DNA of 64,000 nt from Tricholomella constricta (GCA_013368375.1 JAACJP010000008.1:124001-188000); one strand, 5' to 3'. Shown: positions 1-12,728, numbered from the stretch's first letter. The notes: generated from the letters alone by a model not told the origin. Made by a program: numbers and translations.

Positions 1-160
1 GAGTCGACGGGCGAGGGTTCGTCATGAATACTGAGTATAGCGGTCATTAGACACACTGGCCATGCCAAAAAAGACGCTAACTAACAATGTACATTCTGAT
101 CCGTTCGGGCAGCTTCCGTCCGCCTTGTAGAACCTACATGGTTTCGCTACACCTTTGTGT

Positions 161-931
161 TCAGCAACTACATCGCGCGGGATAGAAAACCCAAAAATAA
201 GACGTACTTCTGTAATTGACGGCTTTATGACGAGATGCGGAGCGCGACTGCGTCCGCGTCTTTATTACGGAGCGGAAACTAGGCGAGATGGGCTGCTGGA
301 AGCCGTAGGTCCCATACATGTTCGGGAGCGTGGGATAGGAAGTGTCAAGCGATAGCACGGGAACATGCGTGCTCGGAGAGCCGATGTTGAATGGTGGAAC
401 ATGGATGTGGGGCTGCTCGTCGGCGATGCGAACCTGGGACTGGTATTGGTGGTGATGTTCGTTATACTTGGGATCGTCCGTTACGAAGATGACGTCGTCG
501 GAAAGAGAGCTGGACGTGGACGTCGAGAGGGTCGCGCTCGACTCTGCAGAGTGCGAAAAGAATTCGGAATAATAAAGTTGAGGTGGTGGGATACGGGGAG
601 AATAAATGGGCGACGCGAGAGGGTTTACGTAGGGACTTCGCCAGCCTGTCGGCGACGCTGGATACCTAGCGTCAAACGGCGGCGGCACTTCGATGGGCAC
701 CGGCATCTTCTTCGATGTCGAAGGGCTGCGGAGCACTAACGGGAGAGTAAATAAACGGGTAAAATGATCAGACTGATTCGTGGACAGCGGAAGAGGATAC
801 TGACTTATAGCGGTCTCAACGTCCTGCTCGTCGACGAGCTTGGCGGCGATGTCTGATCGATATTTCGAATGTTGTTGAGGCTTCATGTCCTCGAGCTTCG
901 TATAATGTGACCAACCTTCCGACCGTTCCAT
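161..931 (-). CDS. Hypothetical Ser/Pro-rich protein
   Basis: An uninterrupted 256-codon frame starting with a true ATG (929-931). I do not recognise the family. The protein is low in complexity: proline-rich stretches alternate with a serine/threonine tract around residues 128-142 (STLSTSTSSSLSDD), and there are no obvious membrane segments or signal peptide. The last residues (YFWVFYPARCSC) look unlike the rest, so the frame may run past a missed donor site into an intron and the true C-terminus may differ. It could be a disordered regulatory protein or one exon of a longer gene. The next gene downstream on the same strand would lie outside the window. Confidence 0.4.
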   Translation of the reverse strand: MERSEGWSHYTKLEDMKPQQHSKYRSDIAAKLVDEQDVETAISQYPLPLSTNQSDHFTRLFTLPLVLRSPSTSKKMPVPIEVPPPFDARYPASPTGWRSPYVNPLASPIYSPRIPPPQLYYSEFFSHSAESSATLSTSTSSSLSDDVIFVTDDPKYNEHHHQYQSQVRIADEQPHIHVPPFNIGSPSTHVPVLSLDTSYPTLPNMYGTYGFQQPISPSFRSVIKTRTQSRSASRHKAVNYRSTSYFWVFYPARCSC

Positions 932-1206
932 TACATGCCTGAAACGACAGCTGGAGCCGTTGCCACATCTGCCGGCCGCATAATAGCGGCATAAGTTAGG
1001 GCTCTGTAGGGGCGCCTCATTCGATAGAATGTGCGCGAAGTCACATTCCTGGGCAGAGAGAGGACATCTCGAGGTCTGGAAGAATCTGCAAGGCTTAGCT
1101 GATCAAAAGTGATGATAAGCCACGAGTTTAGAGATAAACTTTCAGGTAGGTGAAAATACATACTATGCCGCTTTTTCAGTGGAGGCTTTCTATGGCATGC
1201 TTGCAT

Positions 1207-2471
1207 CGTTAATGAGGTGCTACAAATCTATGGAGGAGGGACGATGATACAGTTAAGAGAACAAAAAGGATCCGTGAGGGAACGTATGGAGATGAAGGAG
1301 GAGTGGGGAAAGTTGGCGCAAGCGCCGGGAAGACCACAGATCTTTAAGTCTTCCGAACAAAGATGGCCAATGGATTTTATCGGCCACTTTGTGACGTCCT
1401 GAACAATGGACACGATCCGAAACAAATTGGACGTGGGCCAGCGGCCTAAAAGTATATGAACGCCTTGACCGTCGTGCAACAAAGTTTACAACCACGAGGC
1501 GATTGGGCTGGCGTATCCGGCGATATCAGGCTACCCGAATCATCCGTTTTCATTCCAGGGAGTCCACGATGAAGACTCCGAGGCAAGGGCAAGACAATAA
1601 GAAGAAGGCAACAGGTGTTGGCACCGTTTCTCTGGTAGGCTTATTTCCCACTCGCAGATGTAATTGGCCCTAATCTTGAGAAGCCTTGGCTTATTGTCAT
1701 AGGGGCGTATGGGCTACACCGAAGGAGAAACATGACGAATCCATATGGGAGTATGTTCCTGATCTTATTGTTATTCTTGTTAGTCCCTTCATCGCAATGA
1801 TCTCAGACTCACCGAAGTTTAAGGAGGTTTCCCGTTCCGCAAGCTTGCTCGTTTGCAGGCCGCGCTCACCACGACCTTCGAACGAGTACAGTGAAGAGTG
1901 CCGACGATATGCTCACCTAAGTATCTCGAGGATGTCGCTGGGCGCGAACAACGAAAGAGATCACTTGATCACATGAGGACGGGATATCGGCCCAATACTA
2001 GCCACGTTTTCACTCGGATTCCCGCAAATACCATTACCAAATCCATATCACTTCTAGGCCAACTGAATTTAAGAAGCTCGGAAGGCTAACTCGTGTAACA
2101 GTCGTCATGAATAGGTCAGCAGGGAAACGCTGAGGCCCTGGAGACTGACTTTACGACCGGGCACAGCGGGCGGCAGGAGGTGGGTCAAGTTGAAGGGCTG
2201 TTCGGATCTAGGACTTGAAGCTCGAACCCTCGCCCGACGCCGAAGCACTGAAAGATAACGCGACATATCCGAAGCTGGAGCATGCATAAATTTACGCCGG
2301 TGAGTCCGTCTCTGATGATACCAGGCCTGGAATGTGAATAGCGACACTAGGGCGGACACGACGTTGAGGGGCAGAATAACAGTATACATTACATTGGTTA
2401 TCGTAAGAGTGAGGCGTAAGTCGTCGAGCAACAGTACAAGGGCATGAAACAAGGGTACATTCGAAAGAACG
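1207..2471. other. Intergenic, no gene recognised
   Basis: About 1.26 kb between the hypothetical gene and the 3' end of the RING ligase gene. Only short frames occur, on both strands, with no recognisable domain. It presumably holds the 3' UTR of the RING gene and the promoter of the left-hand gene. A 91-codon minus-strand frame at 931-1206 abuts the first gene and could be a 5' exon of it, but I see no supporting protein signature. Confidence 0.4.
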
Positions 2472-4007
2472 TTAAAGGGGGATACTGGAATCGTTGCTAA
2501 GCAGGGGCGTGCGTTCAGTCAAGGTTTGCGAAGATGTCGTGTGAACCTGGGTATCAATTGAAGTAGGAATGTGGAAGTCTGGTTGAGGTGTGTGAGGGGA
2601 AGGCTGAGTTACGTCCGACTTGCAGACGGGACACTGATAACAAGATGATCAGGGCATGCAGGCCATGAAACATAGATACGACTGACCAGTTTCTTTCGCT
2701 GAATCAACCATTCATCGACTTCCTCGAGGTGGAAAATATGGTGACATGGTAACACCCGTACTTTATCGCCCTTTTCAAATTCGGACAGGCAGATGGCGCA
2801 CTCGACCTGGGCCTCAAACCAAGGTCGGTGAATGAGATTTTGGGGAGGGTGTGATGTCGAAGGATTGCTCGCATCGTCTTCCATGCGTTCTGGTTCCGTG
2901 TGTATGGGCTCGGAAGTCACGATCCCTGCCTCCAGCTGGCTGTCTGAAAGTTCCCTGGAGTGAGAATCACCAACGTGTTCCCCACCTTCATGCTTTTCCC
3001 AACCGGTTCCAGTCCAGACATGCCAGGGGAGATTTCGTACGACATCTTCTGGGGCTCGATCACGTTGTGCGGCACGAGCGGCTCGTATCCGGTGAATAAG
3101 AAGGGTAATAAAAGTCAACGCCGAAGGGAGAAGGAGAATGATAACAAAAGTGATGATAGGCCTAAGATGATAGTCTGATGTTAATAGACGGAAGGCTCAT
3201 ATTGAATGATAGGACTCACGAATACCACTCCCAGGCAGAGTATTCGGCTGTTATCAACAGCGAAAGTGTGCGCAGCCCTGAGTGTGACGTATTCGAGGAG
3301 TCGATAAGCGACGACAGGTGCAGGTAGTCGGAGTACTTTATGTACGTGGCTGCTATCTTCACGTCAGAAGAATCCTCTGGTCAAGGGGGTCAGCGATACG
3401 TTCCTTGAACCATCAAGCTCTGAACCGACCTGGACTGTACATATTAACCAGCGCATCCGGATATCCAGAAATTTCAGGATTCTCCCCTCCAACAACGACA
3501 GCTCTGGCACCCAACCGTTGAGCTTCTCGAACCTTCTTCACAAATTCGCATTTCCCTCTCTGTACCAAAGCAATCCACGCCTCGGTCGGTTTATTGCGAC
3601 CGCTGAGACAGAGGTCTGGGCAACCTGTGTTGGGCGAAGGAATGAGGAGACTGTCGCTTGCAGCACATGGCATAGTGAAAGAAGATAAAGGGATGACATA
3701 TCCCAATATCGGGTCATGAATTTCAGCACCGAAGGCAGCTACGATTTCATTTAATCAGTCAGCGCTGCATCGAGTACGGGTACGGCATCCACACACCTGG
3801 CCGAGATGGAAAAGAAACAATTGGCGAACGATCTACCACAGATACCGTGCTCTCAGCACCCCAAGCCCATCCCCATAACCAGCTTCTCTCAGATTTCGCC
3901 GTAAAAGTTGCAGTGCTGTTGCCGAGATTAGATTCCACGGGTTGAGAATGCGCCTGAGAGACGAGGATCAATGCAAGAGGAGCCCAGAGCCATCCTCGAG
4001 GCATCAT
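2472..4007 (-). CDS. PA-TM-RING E3 ubiquitin ligase
   Basis: A membrane-anchored RING-H2 ubiquitin ligase of the RNF13/GRAIL type, expected in the endosomal or secretory system. Translation starts at ATG 4005-4007 with a signal peptide ([20 protein letters not shown]). A protease-associated (PA) domain follows, read near 3413-3640 ([18 protein letters not shown], then GARAVVVG). Next comes one transmembrane segment near 3120-3170 ([20 protein letters not shown]), then a cytoplasmic basic/acidic linker. The RING-H2 finger is split by an intron: [24 protein letters not shown] in one exon and CPVCK at about 2630 in the next. The tail ends [12 protein letters not shown] at TAA 2472-2474. The order signal peptide-PA-TM-RING is diagnostic for the family. 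The substrate cannot be inferred. I did not verify every intron between 3180 and 3770. Confidence 0.85.
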
Positions 4008-4452
4008 GGGGGGTGCAAGGGTAAATTGTCGCTGTGAAAGTCGATGATGGTGGTGTCCGGCGCACAGGTCAATCACTGGACGTCAATCCACGTGTCTGAT
4101 CACAGTCACAGGTGGTGGTGACCTGTATCCTGCCTGTATCCATCAAAGCCTCAAGCCCTTTCCTTTGATCGACAATGTAATCGACGTACTCCTGGCTTCC
4201 CTGCATGACCTCCCATCATTGGGTGCCGTCATCTTAACGTGCGACAAGTTCTACTACCATGTGTTCGAAACCGATCTACGGTTTTTGGGGCAGTCGTATG
4301 TAATATGCTCGGCGCAGCGCTAGCTCAAGCTATACATTTAATTTGTTGTACCCGACTTGAAAGCGACGACACTTTCTCTAATGCCGGCAACTTGGATTAC
4401 GCTTCTGGCGTCAGCGACTCGGTCTTGACTCAAACAGCGTAATGATGTTGAC
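4008..4452. other. Intergenic, upstream of RING ligase
   Basis: About 445 bp upstream of the RING ligase start. It contains only short frames. It probably holds the promoter and 5' UTR of that gene and of the weak plus-strand gene to the right. No convincing TATA box or other element was seen. Confidence 0.35.
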
Positions 4453-5062
4453 TTGGAGGACGAGACGGACGATAAAAGAGATACCAGCGACTCGGAGGCT
4501 GGTGTGGATTTTCATGACTCGGCAACTTTCACTGTGGAATGGTCCGAAAGAGATCCTATATTCCCAATAACACTAGAGGAGGAAAGCTTGGCTGAAAACG
4601 CGAGGATGGCTCGCAACTTGTTTAGCTTGAGGCATGTTCTCTTCATCCAAAATTTTCCCTCACTATAGACCGTTCATATTATGCACAAAGATCGGCTCTC
4701 TCAGATCACAACACTGGACCAAGCAGAGGCTTTCCTGTTCCAACGTACGGTGTATCGACTCCTGCTCTTGCACAAGGCCTATCCTGGGGCAGAGGTCAAG
4801 GCTGTCGAGGATCCTATCCTGGCGTATCGAAAGTCTCCTACGACAGGTCCTGATGCAGTTCTCAGATAATGAACTGCTGGAAATGCACAGTGTTCTGTTC
4901 AACTATGGCGTGCTTAAGCCTATTCGCAAATACAGTATTGGGAACGAGATCTCCTTCTTCAAACTCCTGAATATGATTTCCGTGATTTACGCCTGCACTT
5001 CGTCCGACAAAGGTGGAGTCCTTATCAATGGTTGTGCGAGTTCTGTATTCAAGACCTCCTAA
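4453..5062 (+). CDS. Possible hypothetical gene, exon structure uncertain
   Basis: A run of plus-strand frames with protein-like composition. The first (4453-4668) is acidic (DETDDKRDTSDSEAG..) and includes VEWSERDPIFPITLEEESL. It could continue after an acceptor near 4668 into ITTLDQAEAFLFQRTVYRLL and then SDNELLEMHSVLFNYGVLK in overlapping frames. I cannot build a single intact model or name a family. It may be a small gene with one or two introns, or a decayed one. Confidence 0.25.
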
Positions 5063-5574
5063 ATGCCCACCTGCCTGCTTGTCTGATGAAGCTCATGAGC
5101 GCAAGTCAGCCTTAATGACGAAGGGCGCTCATCTTCACGCAACGAGGTAAAGGGCTCTAATTTCCGACGCGTTCGAATTCGCTGGGCTTTGCTATTCCAA
5201 TATATTGTGATACGGGTTCGCGCCACCAGAGATCCCATTGACATTCACGCTGCAATCGATATTACAGCTGGTGGCATCAGAGGCCAGGGCACCAGCGTGC
5301 CCATGATGGCGAAGTCGCAGTATATAAAGGCAGAGTTATATTATTCCAAGTTGTGGCGTTGTTGTAGATGTACAGCACTCGCTACGGTAGGACTTTTCTT
5401 TCAAGATAATCGTGTACAGATGTATTATTGTCTAACCTACAACAGGAAGAGTCAAGATAATATCCAAGGTAATAGTAATGTCTAAGAAAGACGCCCGCCG
5501 CCTCTAATTGAACAACGGGATAGCGAAAGTCAAAAAATTTCTAAGGTATGTATGTATACGCACGCACGCAGTTC
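5063..5574. other. Intergenic, left of the minisatellite
   Basis: About 510 bp with only short frames and no recognisable domain. It ends in a small TATG/CACG-rich stretch (gtatgtatgtatacgcacgcacgc) just before the tandem array begins. Confidence 0.35.
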
Positions 5575-6261
5575 ACGGATATCTATGCACAGGAGGGCGC
5601 ACGCCGGTGGTCGTCAATTCCAAAAGAAACACCCAACGCCCAATTGGATGGTAGAGAATAGAAGTGGTCGGAACGAATGCGCCAAAGCGAAGCTTCGCGG
5701 GTATACTTGTGCACAGGAGGGCGCACGCCAGTGGTTGTCGATTCCAAAGAAACACCCAACGCCCAATTGGATGGCAAAGAATAGAAGCGGTCGAAACGAA
5801 TGCGCCAAGGTAGAGCTTCGCGGGTATACTTGTACACAGGAGGGCGCACGCCGGTGGTTGTTGATTCCAAATTAACATCCAACGCCCAATTGGATGGCAG
5901 AGAATAGAAGCGGTCGAAACGAATGCGCCAAGGTAGAGCTTCGCGGGTATACTTGTACACAGGAGGGCGCACGCCGGTGATTGTCGATTCTAAAAGAAAC
6001 ACCCAACGCCCAATTGGATGATAGAGAATGGAAGCGGTTGAAACGAATGCACCAAGGTGGAGATTCGCGGGTATATTTATGCACAGGAGGGCGCACGCCG
6101 GTAAGTCGGGAACAATGCAAATCCCGAGAGACTGGAGACAGGTTCAATTGTCACGGCAAGTGGGGTGCAATAGCTGAGAAGAAATCATCCAACGCCCAAT
6201 TGAATGATATCTGATCGAACTTCGCGGGTATATGTGTACGCAGGAGGGCGCACGCCGGTAA
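5575..6261. repeat. Minisatellite, about 123-124 bp unit, six copies
   Basis: The marker AGGAGGGCGCACGCC recurs at 5591, 5715, 5838, 5961, 6085 and 6242, giving spacings of 124, 123, 123, 124 and 157 bp. The first five copies are very similar; the last is diverged and longer. Another conserved part of each unit is CCCAACGCCCAATTGGATG. A 123-bp unit equals 41 codons, so long frames cross several copies on both strands and encode 41-residue repeats. They lack a plausible start context or known domain, so I treat the array as noncoding satellite rather than a repeat protein. Confidence 0.9.
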
Positions 6262-9200
6262 TGCAGGAACGGAAGCAAATCCTGCGCAGACCGCAAGCAT
6301 TATTGATTGGAGATCCTCGAAGACGAAGACGGAAGCTCGAAGACAGCGATGTCGAAAGCCACGAAAACGCGCCCGATACCAGGACCAGCCTGATAAACAC
6401 CTGGGCTCAGAGAGGTATGGTACGGTGGAAGCCCGTCGGCCTCCAATCGTTCCCTGCAGCTAGGTGATGGTTTAATGTTCGTGGGCTGAAGGGCAGTGTG
6501 AGGGTCAGCTATGTAAACAAATGGATGGTGAAGATGGACGTACAGATTCAAACACCGTCGTCTCCATGAACACACGACTTCACTGATCCTATACTATGCG
6601 AGACAGAGACATCTATGAAAGCGAGCGTGAAGATCAGACAAGAACACCAGGGGGGATACAGAGTTACGAACCTCTATCAGAGTATCACCTCGCCATATAG
6701 GAACGGAGGACGGCTTAGAATCATCGCCCGATAACTCTAGATACCGCCATTTGCACCCGTCCTACATTACATATCCAAATGATAACCCAAGCTAGAAGAT
6801 GATGACGATGATCAGCTACAAATTTCAAGCGATATAAGCTGCGACTAACCTCCGAGCTCAGAAGAGCAACGAGCGTCCTCCCCTCCAAGCCCAATGCAAA
6901 AATATAAAGGCGGGATGGCGGGGAGGCTTGAGGACGAGAAGGCGAGCTTCGAGACCGATGCATCACACACATCTAGTGATAGTACCAACGTACCCCGAGA
7001 CTACCTTCCCATGGAACGACTCCTAATCTACTAGTACAAGGTAGAAGCTGGTCAGCCACATGGTCGAACAGTGAGCAGCGACGATAACGACGAACCGTGT
7101 CCCCAATTATACAACGACCCAATCACTTCCATGCACGAAAAGTCCCAGAAGTGAAGTGGCGAACAACAACGGCGACGGCGATGATGAGAGAGGAGGATGA
7201 GGGCCTAGGCAGCTTCGAAGTCTACCCAGTCAAAATCCCTTATTCGAGTATTTATCCGCGCCACGACATCCCCATGGCCTGCCGGTGGGGTGAGGGCGCG
7301 AAAGAGGGAAGCGGCTGAGGTAGTGGTGGAGAGTGGTCAAGAAACGCAAGTGGGGGAAGTGGTGTTTGGCCTGCTATTTAAAGGGTGGCAGCGGCTGGCA
7401 TTGATCGTCAGCCAGGTCTCACTTTGCGTGCTTCGGAACGTGGCTGACGTTGTGCTGAAGTCGTGCCTCGTGGTGCATGCACAGGGGATGGCCTCCATAG
7501 TTGGGCGCTTTCCCTGTCATCCACAGCGGTCCATCGAGAATAATCCCTTAACAGTACCCCATCACTGAAGTTGTAGTTGCGCGCTGAGATTTCGTCTATG
7601 GAAGCAAGAGTCTAGCGCCATTGAAGTCGTGTTCACTGTTCGTGCAATTGTATGAAACCACGTGAAGCAATATCGAGATCCAATTCTGAGTTCACCTCGT
7701 AGACGCGCTAGTTAATAAGTATGTATGGTTTGTCATGAGTACGCAAAGTTCGGCCTTGTTAGCACTAGAAATGGCCGTCGGAGAGAGCAGGAGGGCAGAT
7801 GATGGATTACATCCATATGGCCATAAGGAAAGGGGGTTGTTTTCGGGGATCGAGCGTCAAGAACTAGGGGGTCTACATGCAGGGTAGCTGGAGACTCTTT
7901 GCCGAAGTAGAGCATTGGCAAAGGACCATAGAGATTGACGAGAATGCTGAAAATAAAGCAGGACGTAATCCAGAATGAGCGTATGGACACTTGGTAAGAG
8001 TTTCACGGAGTTTGAACACGGTTGCACTGACTTCGCGGTGTTACCAGGGTTTTACACCTCGAAGCTTGAGGCCTGAACGTTGAACGTTCAACGCGCAAGA
8101 ACATGGAATGGATAATCTGAATGAAGAAGGACAGGGACACGACAGCCTCGTAACTCGGAGTCTCCGTCTCAAAAATGGAATGTGCTGATTTCGAGCCAAC
8201 GTGCGAGGACCGTGCTTCCTTTGGAGACGAGCAAGCTAACAAAGCTGATAGGTTTTGAAAGGTGAGAAGATATCAGACGCATAAGTAGATAACAACTGAA
8301 CTTGATGAAAGAGCATAAATAAGACCGAAGATCAGGATGAAGTCAATTCAGTACACCTTGAGCCCTGGCCTGGGAGACACTAAAGACGCAGATGGCCAGC
8401 TGAGGAGTTCCAGCTGGCATTAAATGATACAAGAGTTCGGAGCAACTGCCAGAGTATCATGATGAGAGCTGCTTGGTATCAGTAGCTTCGTCCCTTGCTT
8501 TGTGCGCGCATATACTGGATCTTGAGTTTGTGATTCCAGACAACTGTGAATGAGAGGTGCGTCGCCGCATATGAAGCCAGAAGTACAACAAATGAAGGGC
8601 GACTCGGGAACTTCGGATCGTGTGAAATTTCAGTCGCATTTCGCTGCGGCAGCAAGCGCTTTTGAGTCGTCCATTCCACATTTCAAAGTTGCCTTTTCTC
8701 CTTTCTGACGATCTTGTCCTGACTGTCTTATCCTGCTCCATGTACAAAGCATGTGAACCCAGAAATCTTTGCCACTGAATAGTACTGAATGGCGACGTAA
8801 TCGATGCAATCATGTTACCTGCCCATCTCGGCATTGGAGCGACAATTCTGGTGTCCAAGGCATTCTACCCTTCCAGTAAACACCATAAAGCTATCTTGGG
8901 CTATCTCCAAACCCGTAACATACGGCGTGATCGGCACAGATTCTCTACGCTCTTCTCGCCGCTCTTATCGCACTCAGCAGCACTCAGCTGTGGTAGACTG
9001 TATGTTTAGCTCCAAGACCGAAGATCGCAGACTAGCACCCTTGACTCAAAGGAGTCCTGGCGGTTCCAACGTGCCGTTTATCGTCTAGTGCTTCTCTTGA
9101 AAGCCTTCAGGATGGGAATCTGCCTCAACCTGCCCGTTTCGAAGGTCTATAGTTACCGAAAATCTTCTTCGCCCCATTTATCAAACAAAGAGGAAATTCA

Positions 9201-10568
9201 CGCCGTGACCTCTTCTTATTGAGGCTGCGGGATGGGCAGGGATGCCCCACCTCCAGAAGCTATTCTTCAAGAATATCGAAGCAGAGATTTCGGCTTCCTG
9301 GAGCTCGAAGAGCTTTCCAATATTCTTAAATCAATAACCGACCTCGATGGGTATATCTTTGGGCCGCTTCACGAGATCTGGCTTGTTTGAAACCTGTGAC
9401 CTCCAACTACGGCGCGATTCTAGACGACATTCATGGTGCAGAGGATCAATGTATATGGAAAAGCAGGCTCAAGTTTAAGTCTTGTTCATTATATCCAGCC
9501 ACAGATGTCACAGTGTCAAAGGCTCCGATCTTTTTGCTAGTTTGGGAGTGCTTTCTTTGGGCGTGTCTACCCGATGCAAAAGTTTATACAAGGTGTCCGG
9601 CGTATAAGCTCGAATGCCTATTGAAGGGCGTTACCGAAGGTGAATCATGGACAACGCGTCATGAAATTGGTTACTGCTTAGCTTTCGTGACCGTTCAACT
9701 TGTAAGTATAAAATGGTCACGCGATTGTTCCTTCGTTATAACCGTGTACGTCTTTTAAAGGTAACTCCAGCGCGCCACATGTGTAGTTGGGCAAATAGGT
9801 TCACCCTCAACCAAAATTTTTAAGGGGATCACCCTCATCAGGAAATAGAGCCTGTATAACGAGGCTGGATGTTCGAATGCAGTGACCTACAAGCGACATC
9901 GATGTGTCCGCTCGTCGACGCCTTGCTTATATTAGTCGATAGACTGCGTTGCATCATTGCCAAGCTTGATAACATCACCCAAAGGGTTTCTCTGCCTGGG
10001 CCTTGTACTTCTGCCGATCACTGTCAACTTCACAGTGCTTATTTACTTCAGATTAGACGCGTCGCTTCAGCCAATGAGCGTAACATGTACAGATATATGT
10101 TAGCTAGTCAAAGTCTGTATCGTCGTCTGTGATGAGATTAGATCGCATGGCATGCCAAGTCAAGGGCCGACGCACCGAGATCACCCATGCATGCTCGATC
10201 GGTCGGTCGAATTTAAGCGTTTCTCGCACCCAAACAAGCAATCGCCGTGCCTATCACTGCCCCCCAAACCCCGTGGCACGCGCCCCACAGATGCTTAGAA
10301 GCACCAAGGCATCTTGTCTGTGATTTTCGAGGCCCTTACGCGACCTGAGAGCCTCATGAAGCACCCAACGCCATCTGGTGTTCCCAAGACAGTACCACGC
10401 GTACGCACCACTCATCTGATCGTCCTCGGTTGCGCAGCAGCGTGTGCGGCCGTATTTTTATCGGAACCTCTATTTGCTACTGGCTATAAAGACGCGTCGT
10501 GGTTGTGCGGTGGATGGTCAATATTTCCATCGTACAGATTAGTGGGAGAGCTCTCTTCTCGTATCAAG
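6262..10568. other. Gene-poor stretch
   Basis: About 4.3 kb with no gene I can defend. Minus-strand frames between 7733 and 8860 contain hydrophobic segments (e.g. SFFIQIIHSMFL, SFVVLLASYAATHLSFTVVW, SCFIFSILVNLYGPLPMLYF) that could be exons or remains of a multi-pass membrane protein. The frames do not join cleanly. A short plus-strand frame at 9232-9390 (52 codons, starts MGRDAPPPEAILQEY) and another at 9387-9758 are protein-like but unrecognised. The last few hundred bases form the promoter of the glucoamylase gene. Confidence 0.4.
10485..10490 (+). promoter_or_regulatory. TATA box of the glucoamylase gene
   Basis: TATAAA lies 79 bp upstream of the ATG at 10569, a normal spacing for a highly expressed fungal secreted-enzyme gene. 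It is inferred from position and sequence only. Confidence 0.5.
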
Positions 10569-12728
10569 ATGCGTGTCGCTTTGCTGTCTGCTGCCCTTGG
10601 TCTCTGTGCGGGCGTCTTTGCCCAGTCGTCGGCCGTGGTGGACGAGTATGTTGCTAAGATGTCGCCAATCGCAAAGGCGGGCGTGCTCGCGAATATTGGG
10701 TCGAATGGATCCAAGTCGGCAGGTGCCAAAGTGAGTCCTCCCGCAGCGCTTTAATTTCGTGGAAGTTCACCTTCGTCCCGCAAAGCCCGGAGTCGTCATC
10801 GCTAGCCCAAGCACATACGACCCTGACTACCTCTATACCTGGTCGCGCGATGCTGCTTTGGTATACAAAGGCCTCATCGACCAGTATGTGATTCCTGCTT
10901 CTCATAGCGACGTCGCATGACCCTCGTTGTGTAGATTTACCCTAGGCCAGGACAACACTCTCCGGAGCCTGATCGACGACTTCGTCTGGTCACAAACCAT
11001 CCTCCAGCAGGTGTCGAACCCCAGCGGAACCATACTGACCGGTGGTCTCGGTGAACCCAAGTTCCAGATCAACCTCGAGGCGTTCACGGACGGGTGGGGA
11101 AGGCCCCAGCGAGGTGTGTCACTTCTGTAAACTTTTGCGACAGTATCTGACTACTACGTTCTCAGACGGCCCGGCTCTGCGCTCGACTGCCCTCATTACT
11201 TACGCAAACTGGCTTGTCGCTCAATCGAATACGAGTCATGTCGTTCAAAAGGTTTGGCCAGTCATCAAGCTCGACCTTGATTATGTCGCCAACACATGGA
11301 ACTCTTCTGGGTGCGTAGCTCTTGGGCCTCTAGCCCATTCATGTGCCTCTAAATCTCCCGTTATCTCAGTTTCGATCTCTGGGAGGAGGTCTCATCCGCC
11401 TCTTTCTTCACTACGGCTGTTCAGCACAGGGCACTGCGCGAAGGTGTAAGCTTGGCCCAAAAAATCGGTCAGACTGGCGTTGTTAGCGGCTGGACCACTC
11501 AGGCGGACAACGTCTTCTGTTTCATGCAGGTAACTGGTTTCATTCTCCCAGTTCGCGTATTCCTCAACGTATTCTTTACAGTCTTACTGGAATCCTAACC
11601 GTTTGCACATGACCTCGAACACTCAGGGAGGGCGCACTGGAATCGATGCCAACTCCGCACTGGCCTCCATCCACACCTTTGATGCCGCCGCCGGCTGCGA
11701 CGCTGTGACATTCCAGCCCTGCTCTGATAAGGCCCTCGCCAGCTTGAAAGTTTACGTTGACTCTTTCCGCTCGATTTACACCATCAACAGAGGCATCGCT
11801 GCTAACCGAGCAGTAGCCACTGGCCGCTACTCCGAAGATGTCTACTACGGTGGTAACGTAAGCATACCCGCCCTACTACTAGCTCCTGATTCCTGATTCG
11901 CGCTCAACAGCCTTGGTACCTCACCACTTCAGCCGTCGCAGAGCAACTTTATGACGCCTTGATCGTTTGGAATGCACAAAAATCCTTGACTGTCACCGAC
12001 ATCTCCTCGGCTTTCTTCAAGCAATTTCTTCCTTCTGTCACTCCAGGAACTTACGCCTCGACGACGAGCACCTACACTACTCTCGTGAACGCCATAAAGG
12101 CTCACGCCGATGACTTCATTGCTGTCAACGCCAAGTACACCCCTGCGGACGGCAGCCTCGCTGAGCAATACAACAGAGAAAATGGTGTTCCTCTCAGCGC
12201 CAAGCATCTGACGTGGAGCTACGCGTCAACGCTCACCGCCTTCGCGGCACGCAAAGGCACAGTGGCTGCGAGTTGGGGAGCTAAGAGCTTGAAGGTCCCC
12301 AATGTGTGCCGGGATAACCCAGGCCCAGTCGTCAAAGCCACATTCAACATCGTCGCTACGACTGTGTTTGGCGGTACGCTTTATTTTGGCACTGGATAGC
12401 CACAGTGGTATTGATTTTGTTTGCAGAGAACATCTACGTGACGGGTTCCATTGACCAGCTAAAGAATTGGTCACCCGACAATGCGATACTCCTCTCTTCA
12501 GCTGGCTATCCTACCTGGAGCGGTGAGCATGTTTTGAGACTGATATTCTTTGGCTTCATCTGATCTGCTTTTTTTTACCTAGTCGTCCTCGACGTCCCTG
12601 CCAACACCAACTTTGAATACAAATTCATCCGCAAAAACAACGGCGTGGTGACTTGGGAGTCTGACCCAAATCGCCAGGTCACGTCTCCCGCTACCGGAAG
12701 CTTTGTCGTTAATGGTTCATGGCGTTAA
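10569..12728 (+). CDS. Glucoamylase, GH15 with CBM20 starch-binding domain
   Basis: Secreted glucan 1,4-alpha-glucosidase that releases glucose from the non-reducing ends of starch. Nine exons: 10569-10730, 10786-10883, 10935-11113, 11166-11310, 11370-11529, 11582-11857, 11911-12373, 12427-12522 and 12583-12728. They sum to 1725 nt, giving 574 residues. An N-terminal signal peptide (MRVALLSAALGLCAGVFAQ) is followed by the GH15 (alpha/alpha)6 barrel. YTWSRDAALVYKGLID and FQINLEAFTDGWGRPQRDG match the substrate-binding loops. FDLWEEV holds the catalytic acid, and AEQYNRENG followed by LTWSYASTL holds the catalytic base. The C-terminal CBM20 (ENIYVTGSIDQLKNWSPDNA .. FEYKFIRKNNGVVTWESDPNR, ending SWR) is complete, with almost no Ser/Thr linker. 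The start was chosen because it gives the signal peptide; an upstream in-frame codon would not. Confidence 0.95.

Noticed and set aside
2105..2452. Minus-strand frame of 115 codons with a hydrophobic stretch, next to the RING ligase gene
   Set aside because: It begins with TTG rather than ATG, has no domain, and lies beyond the RING gene stop at 2472. Probably chance.
5583..6002. Repeat protein encoded by the minisatellite (139 codons)
   Set aside because: Frames of similar length exist on both strands only because the unit is a multiple of three; no start context, signal or known repeat family.
5575..6261. CRISPR-like array
   Set aside because: The whole 123-bp unit is repeated with no unique spacers, and the genome is fungal.
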